Assembly: GCA_964428015.1 (NCBI GenBank)
Contig: CAYRWR010000074.1
Coordinates: forward strand, 1 to 9,468
Reading direction: 5' to 3'
DNA length: 9,468 nt
From: CAYRWR01 sp964428015
Lineage (GTDB): Bacteria; Spirochaetota; Brevinematia; Brevinematales; CAYRWR01
A program made the position numbers and the translations under genes. The notes under the pieces are model-generated. The model was given only the letters and a program-made list of their open reading frames with translations, was not told the DNA's origin and ran no database searches. Positions 5,879 through 9,468 of this stretch are shown here, in pieces. Position 1 is the first letter of the stretch. Each line of letters opens with the position of its first letter.

Positions 5879-7765
5879 ATGTCGACTAAACTCCAGGAAC
5901 TATTCAATCAGGCTGAAGATGGTTATAAATCTGATAATCTTACTCAGGCCTTATCCCTTTATACACAAATCGTCGAGGCGGAACCCGACAATTTTGCGGC
6001 ACGTAAACGAGTGATAGAGATATACCTGATTCAGGGGAAATTTGAAACCGCTACCCGGCAGGCTATGCAGCACCTCGAACAAAAGATTACAGCAAAAGTG
6101 GAATGTGTGCTTAATATGATGATTCTGATCTCAGAAAGATTGAGCGGGGAATTTATTGAGGGTACAGGGCTGGCCAGCGAAATAGTTTCCGATACACTGG
6201 AAAAACTTAAAGATAAAGTGGTGTTTGACCTGGATCTGCTAATGGACCGTCTGGAAAAAAAATATAAAGCTGATGAGGAAAAATTAGATATTATAAAACA
6301 ATTCCGCTACCGGTTAAATCCGCACACACGACAGTTATGGGACTGGTATTTTGACATGTCCCATAAACTGACTGATAAAAGCGGACTGAACGATGTGCTC
6401 ATTTATTATCAGGAGCTGAAAGGGATCCGGTATGGTTTACTGGTGAAAGAGGGAAAGCTGTTCATTGACTACTCCAAACTGGAAAGTACCCACCAGGAGC
6501 AGGAAATTTCCCTGCATAATCTTTATAAAATTGCCTATGCTTATTATGACAGTTTACTTAAACTGACGGCAGGATTGGGAATAGAGTTCACACAGCCCCG
6601 GGAAGATTTTTTAGAAAAGCAGCATGAGCTCAAGGCCCTGTACTGCTATCAGAATATAACGGTTTGGGATATGCGGGGCAGGAGAGATTCAGAAAGAGTG
6701 ATGCTGCAGGTAGTACCTGACCAGGGTGATGGTCAAGCGGGTATATATACTCTTTCAGGGATAGAAATCCAGATGGAAGACCTTACTTTTAATTTTCAAA
6801 AGAGAGTAAAGACTCTGTTGACTGAGAAAATTTGCCATTGTCCTGCCTGCCGGGCACAGAGGGAAAAAGTCCAAAAAGCAGCCTATAAAGAAATCTGCAG
6901 TATTGGTAAAATCGGTTTTATATGGAAAGAAAATGATCTGAAAAAATTAAATACAGCCCTGGACGCGGCATTTCAATCCGGATGGATGGACAGATGGCAG
7001 GAGTTACTTTTCAACCGTTCCTTGCATCTGGATGACAGTGAAGACCCGCAAATCCTGGATTCGGTGATTAAAGATTATGAATTATTGGCAGAAAAGGGAG
7101 ATGACCCATTTTATTTTCTAAAAAAGAAAGCAGAACTATTACTAAGAATAGGCAAGGAAGATGAGTCATGGGAATGCCTGGTTAAGCTTTCCTGTGGAAT
7201 AATGTCAGACATACCCTGGTTCAGGGAACAATGGGAAGCCGGGCTTAAACAGGCAAAATCCAAATCCGGGGTAAAACAGAAAAAAGAAGCGTTGGAAAAC
7301 CTGGTAGAAAACCTGGCTAATAAAGCGGAAAGTATCTTGGATCTGCGGGAAAAAATCGCTATTAAAAGGGCAGATGTGGAAGATTACCAGGAACTGGCGG
7401 ATTATTACCATAAACAGCGTATTTTTGACAAAGCCATGGAAGTGTACCAGTCTATATTCACCCATTGTAAACATTACGGTTATCCCCGGGCCAGTATCTA
7501 TTGCCACCAGATAGGGGACTGTCTCACTGAATTAGGCAGGTATGAAGAGGCTCTGCAATATTTTGATAAAGCTATGCAGTATAATGATCATAACCCTATG
7601 CCTTTTTGTGGAAAATCCCTGGCGCTGATCTATCTGAAAAGGAATGCGGAAGCAAAAAAAATTCTGGAAACCGGTATGGCTATCTCCCCGGAAATGGATA
7701 ATGAAATACGGGGGGTGTGGAAAACACTCAAGGCCCAGATGCTGATAAAGGGGATAAAATGGTAG
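5879..7765 (+). CDS. large TPR-repeat protein with a CHCPAC cysteine motif
   Basis: This 628-residue soluble protein has no signal peptide. Tetratricopeptide repeats, helix pairs that bind partner proteins, lie at both ends: residues about 3-70 (LFNQAEDGYKSDNLTQAL, AEPDNFAARKRVIEIYL) and about 500-605 (YQELADYYHKQRIFDKAMEVY, QIGDCLTELGRYEEALQYF). The middle is not recognisable. It is helical and charged (about 100-250), then a beta-rich stretch (about 255-305), then CHCPAC at 319-324 with a further Cys340, which may bind zinc or form disulfides. A coiled-coil-like lysine/glutamate section covers about 455-495. A start at 5879 is supported by AAGGAT upstream. It follows DUF4342 and overlaps the next lipoprotein gene, so it is the core of a three-gene unit. 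It is probably a scaffold; no catalytic motif is seen. Confidence 0.85.
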   Translation: MSTKLQELFNQAEDGYKSDNLTQALSLYTQIVEAEPDNFAARKRVIEIYLIQGKFETATRQAMQHLEQKITAKVECVLNMMILISERLSGEFIEGTGLASEIVSDTLEKLKDKVVFDLDLLMDRLEKKYKADEEKLDIIKQFRYRLNPHTRQLWDWYFDMSHKLTDKSGLNDVLIYYQELKGIRYGLLVKEGKLFIDYSKLESTHQEQEISLHNLYKIAYAYYDSLLKLTAGLGIEFTQPREDFLEKQHELKALYCYQNITVWDMRGRRDSERVMLQVVPDQGDGQAGIYTLSGIEIQMEDLTFNFQKRVKTLLTEKICHCPACRAQREKVQKAAYKEICSIGKIGFIWKENDLKKLNTALDAAFQSGWMDRWQELLFNRSLHLDDSEDPQILDSVIKDYELLAEKGDDPFYFLKKKAELLLRIGKEDESWECLVKLSCGIMSDIPWFREQWEAGLKQAKSKSGVKQKKEALENLVENLANKAESILDLREKIAIKRADVEDYQELADYYHKQRIFDKAMEVYQSIFTHCKHYGYPRASIYCHQIGDCLTELGRYEEALQYFDKAMQYNDHNPMPFCGKSLALIYLKRNAEAKKILETGMAISPEMDNEIRGVWKTLKAQMLIKGIKW

Positions 7766-7953
7766 ACAGCTCAGGGCGGACCAGGAATGCCATTTTCATG
7801 GGTGTATTCATTATAGGATTTGTCTGTTTGGGGACGGCTTGTCAGGGGAGAGAGATTAAAATGGAGAAGAACCCCCGGTTTTTGACTCAACATGTCGGCA
7901 GGATAGTGATCCTGGAGGGCAGGGTAGCGGAAGAGCCCTGGCAGCTCCTGTAG
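7759..7953 (+). CDS. small putative lipoprotein, possibly shortened
   Basis: This is a 64-residue product. The N-terminus MVDSSGRTRNAIFMGVFII... contains a hydrophobic stretch and the lipobox LGTAC, so Cys28 would be lipidated and the mature part is only 37 residues. It contains VGRIVILEGRVAEEPWQ, which looks like the opening strand pair of a small beta domain and then stops abruptly. That suggests a frameshift or truncation, although the following bases read in other frames do not give a convincing continuation. The ATG at 7759 overlaps the TPR stop codon (ATGGTAG) and AAGGGGAT precedes it, so translation is probably coupled to the TPR protein. A longer in-frame start inside the TPR gene is less likely. 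Confidence 0.55.
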   Translation: MVDSSGRTRNAIFMGVFIIGFVCLGTACQGREIKMEKNPRFLTQHVGRIVILEGRVAEEPWQLL

Positions 7954-8041
7954 ATGGGCAGTAATCACCGAAGAAGTTAAGAGATAGACTCATCCGGGCC
8001 ATCATCCGGAATAATTCCGCGGGGTGGAGGGAAGATAAAAG

Positions 8042-8070
8042 TTGATAAATGGGCCTTGGTGATATATAAT
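8042..8070 (+). promoter_or_regulatory. near-consensus sigma-70 promoter for the 8126 lipoprotein gene
   Basis: TTGATA (8042-8047) and a perfect TATAAT (8065-8070) are separated by the ideal 17 bases. Transcription would start near 8077, about 49 bases before the ATG. An 8-base inverted repeat, TTGATAAA (8042-8049) with TTTATCAA (8073-8080), brackets the promoter and could be a repressor site. Confidence 0.8.
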
Positions 8071-8125
8071 TTTTTATCAATGGCTTATTAATTATTGGTA
8101 AAAAAATTAATTCCAAGGAGCGCGG

Positions 8126-8551
8126 ATGAAAATCACAGTAACAATGGTGCTAGCAATTTTCCTGTCTTCCTGTTTGTTTGATGTTGCACCTACTGATAAT
8201 ACAAGTAATAATACTACACCCACAGAACAGCAATTGATGATAGGCCATCATTGGTGCTCAGATTGGGGCGGAGCCAGTTTAGGCTGGGTCACAAATTTCA
8301 ACGATCAATCACACACAAAATACCTTCTCAATATGGACAGTTTATATGTCTACATGATATATACTCCTTCAGGATTTACAAATAAAATTCCTTATACCAT
8401 TGACATGTCTATTGACCGCATGATCTTGTGGGATACTAATAATAGCGGTATGGTCACCAATAACTATTATCTTTTTACAGGATATTTTGAATGGTTCACA
8501 TATGATTATGCTGGAAATCTTCTTCAATACCGGTGGAAACCTAAAAGTTAA
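8126..8551 (+). CDS. hypothetical lipoprotein, 141 residues
   Basis: I do not recognise the family. A very short signal (MKITVTMVLAIFLSSC) carries the lipobox FLSSC, giving lipidated Cys16. A low-complexity, Asn/Thr-rich linker follows (residues about 20-33: APTDNTSNNTTPTE). The rest is a compact, aromatic-rich domain of about 105 residues with many Trp and Tyr (HHWCSDWGG, YLLNMDSLYVYMIYTPSG, FTGYFEWFTYDYAG, RWKPKS) in a beta-strand-like pattern, perhaps a small barrel or lipocalin-like fold; this is only an impression. AAGGAG sits five bases upstream of the ATG. The gene has its own strong promoter and a terminator 23 bases after its stop codon, so it is a single-gene unit. Confidence 0.85.
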   Translation: MKITVTMVLAIFLSSCLFDVAPTDNTSNNTTPTEQQLMIGHHWCSDWGGASLGWVTNFNDQSHTKYLLNMDSLYVYMIYTPSGFTNKIPYTIDMSIDRMILWDTNNSGMVTNNYYLFTGYFEWFTYDYAGNLLQYRWKPKS

Positions 8552-8573
8552 AGTCAATATGTAAAATCGAAAT

Positions 8574-8610
8574 AAACCGGGCTCTAGTTGGAGCCCGGTT
8601 TTTATTTTTC
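8574..8610 (+). terminator. bidirectional intrinsic terminator between convergent genes
   Basis: AAACCGGGCTC (8574-8584) pairs perfectly with GAGCCCGGTTT (8591-8601) around a 6-base loop. T-rich tracts lie on both sides: TTTTTATTTTT on the plus strand and TTTATTTCGATTTT on the minus strand. It ends the plus-strand lipoprotein gene and, on the other strand, the BspA-like gene. Confidence 0.92.
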
Positions 8611-8667
8611 GTAGAAAGATTTGGTCTATAGGGAATTATTTCTTCATTAAGGAGATTTTCTTTTTTA

Positions 8668-9468
8668 TTATTGGGAGAAAATGTCTGCAGAATAGGCACT
8701 CCAAGATGTTTGGTAGGCACTAACCGATCCTGATGGTACATAAAACTTTCGACCTGATGCCGGATTATCAAAAACCGATACTCCTATAACCGGGGGGGTG
8801 GAGGCGTTTACGTAGATATTGGTCGTATAATAACAACCATAAAAAGCGTAATCATCTATAGAAGAAACGGAAGCGGGAATATTAATTGTAGTTAGCCCGT
8901 AACAATAATAAAACGCTGCATAACCAATGGTTGTGATGGAATTCGTCATGTTAATATTGGTTAGTCCGTGACAATCAGAAAATGAACTATAGCCAATGGA
9001 TGTTACGGAATCTGGGATAGTATAGTTTCCGGACTTTCCTATTGGAAACTGAATTAAAAGGGTACCGTCTTTTGAAAACAGAACTCCATCCAAACTTTGG
9101 TAATGTATATTATTGGAATCTACCGTAATATTTGTCAGCCCGAAACAATAGGAAAAAGCACTAACACCAATCGAAGTAACTGCAGAGGGGATTATTATGT
9201 TTGACAATCCTAAACAACCGTTAAAAGCGCTCCAACCTATGTAAGTGACATTTTGACCGATAGAGATGTGTTGAAGGGCACTGTCTACAAAACAAAAATC
9301 AGCAATAATAAAAACAGAATCCGGTATAATCACATTTGTAAGGGCATTGGTATAAAATGCACTGGATCCCAGACATCTTACTGGGTGACCGTTTAATTCC
9401 GAAGGAATAATAATGTTTTTATTGCTCCCTATATATCCTTTTATGGTAACTACTCCATTTCTTTCAGA
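8668..9468 (-). CDS. BspA-type leucine-rich-repeat surface protein, partial (N-terminus beyond window)
   Basis: The 266 visible residues form the C-terminal part; the start is beyond the right edge and the frame is open at 9468. A GTG at 9333 lies mid-repeat and is not the true start. The protein consists of about six LRR_5 (BspA-like) repeats of roughly 23 residues with the pattern LTNIxIPxSVTSIGxxAFxxCxG. One repeat is interrupted by a longer unit with DGVLFSKDGTLLIQFP (about residues 120-135 of the visible part). The ending FYVPSGSVSAYQTSW is the usual close of these proteins, just before the stop. BspA relatives are secreted or surface-attached and several bind host or environmental proteins or polymers. 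The ligand here cannot be read from sequence. It shares the terminator at 8574-8610. Confidence 0.92.
   Translation of the reverse strand, partial: SERNGVVTIKGYIGSNKNIIIPSELNGHPVRCLGSSAFYTNALTNVIIPDSVFIIADFCFVDSALQHISIGQNVTYIGWSAFNGCLGLSNIIIPSAVTSIGVSAFSYCFGLTNITVDSNNIHYQSLDGVLFSKDGTLLIQFPIGKSGNYTIPDSVTSIGYSSFSDCHGLTNINMTNSITTIGYAAFYYCYGLTTINIPASVSSIDDYAFYGCYYTTNIYVNASTPPVIGVSVFDNPASGRKFYVPSGSVSAYQTSWSAYSADIFSQ

Noticed and set aside
7205..7507. Minus-strand frame of 100 codons inside the TPR gene
   Set aside because: Shadow of the TPR coding sequence; Phe-rich composition is the complement of Lys/Glu codons.
8668..9333. GTG at 9333 as the true start of the BspA-like gene
   Set aside because: The same frame continues upstream with more family-typical sequence (IIIPSELNGHPVRCLGSSAF) to the window edge, and no ribosome site precedes the GTG.

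Overview
This 9.5 kb stretch has moderate G+C and looks like the chromosome of a diderm, carbohydrate-using bacterium. I infer a spirochaete or a close ecological equivalent. The reasons are a BspA-type leucine-rich-repeat surface protein with the usual 'YVPSGSVSAYQ' ending, at least three short lipoproteins with relaxed lipoboxes, a secreted GH31 alpha-glucosidase and a DUF4342 protein. No rRNA, tRNA, CRISPR array or transposase is visible, so the taxonomic call is only moderately secure.

Layout. Positions 1-853 hold a minus-strand run: a DUF1801 (YdhG-like) protein, a two-helix membrane protein 18 bp behind it, and the start of a GNAT acetyltransferase cut by the window edge. Next, on the same strand, is a complete secreted family-31 alpha-glucosidase (941-3346). 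Its leader contains a perfect TGTGA-N6-TCACA (CRP-type) box, a 7-G tract and a long inverted repeat. Upstream of that lies an independently transcribed lipoprotein gene (3595-4380) with its own TTGACA/TATTAT promoter and a strong intrinsic terminator. Positions 4709-5162 hold a decayed second copy of the alpha-glucosidase gene. It keeps its ribosome binding site, its signal-peptide region and its own perfect CRP-type box at almost the same distance from the start codon (141 versus 142 bp). The body is deleted: the N-terminal part is joined to a piece matching residues about 590-610 of the intact enzyme, and then to an unrelated open frame with no start codon.

On the plus strand, 5579-7953 is a compact set of three genes: a DUF4342 protein, a 628-residue TPR protein with a CHCPAC cysteine motif, and a 64-residue lipoprotein whose start codon overlaps the TPR stop codon. 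A separate plus-strand lipoprotein gene follows (8126-8551), with a near-consensus promoter. It converges on the BspA-like gene (8668 to beyond 9468, minus strand) across a bidirectional terminator.

Working together. The most coherent story is catabolite control (CRP/cAMP-like) of extracellular alpha-glucan breakdown. There was once a duplicated pair of similarly regulated GH31 genes, of which one survives. The DUF4342-TPR-lipoprotein set is a tight unit of unknown function. The lipoproteins and the BspA protein are probably surface or periplasmic factors and show no visible link to the sugar enzyme.
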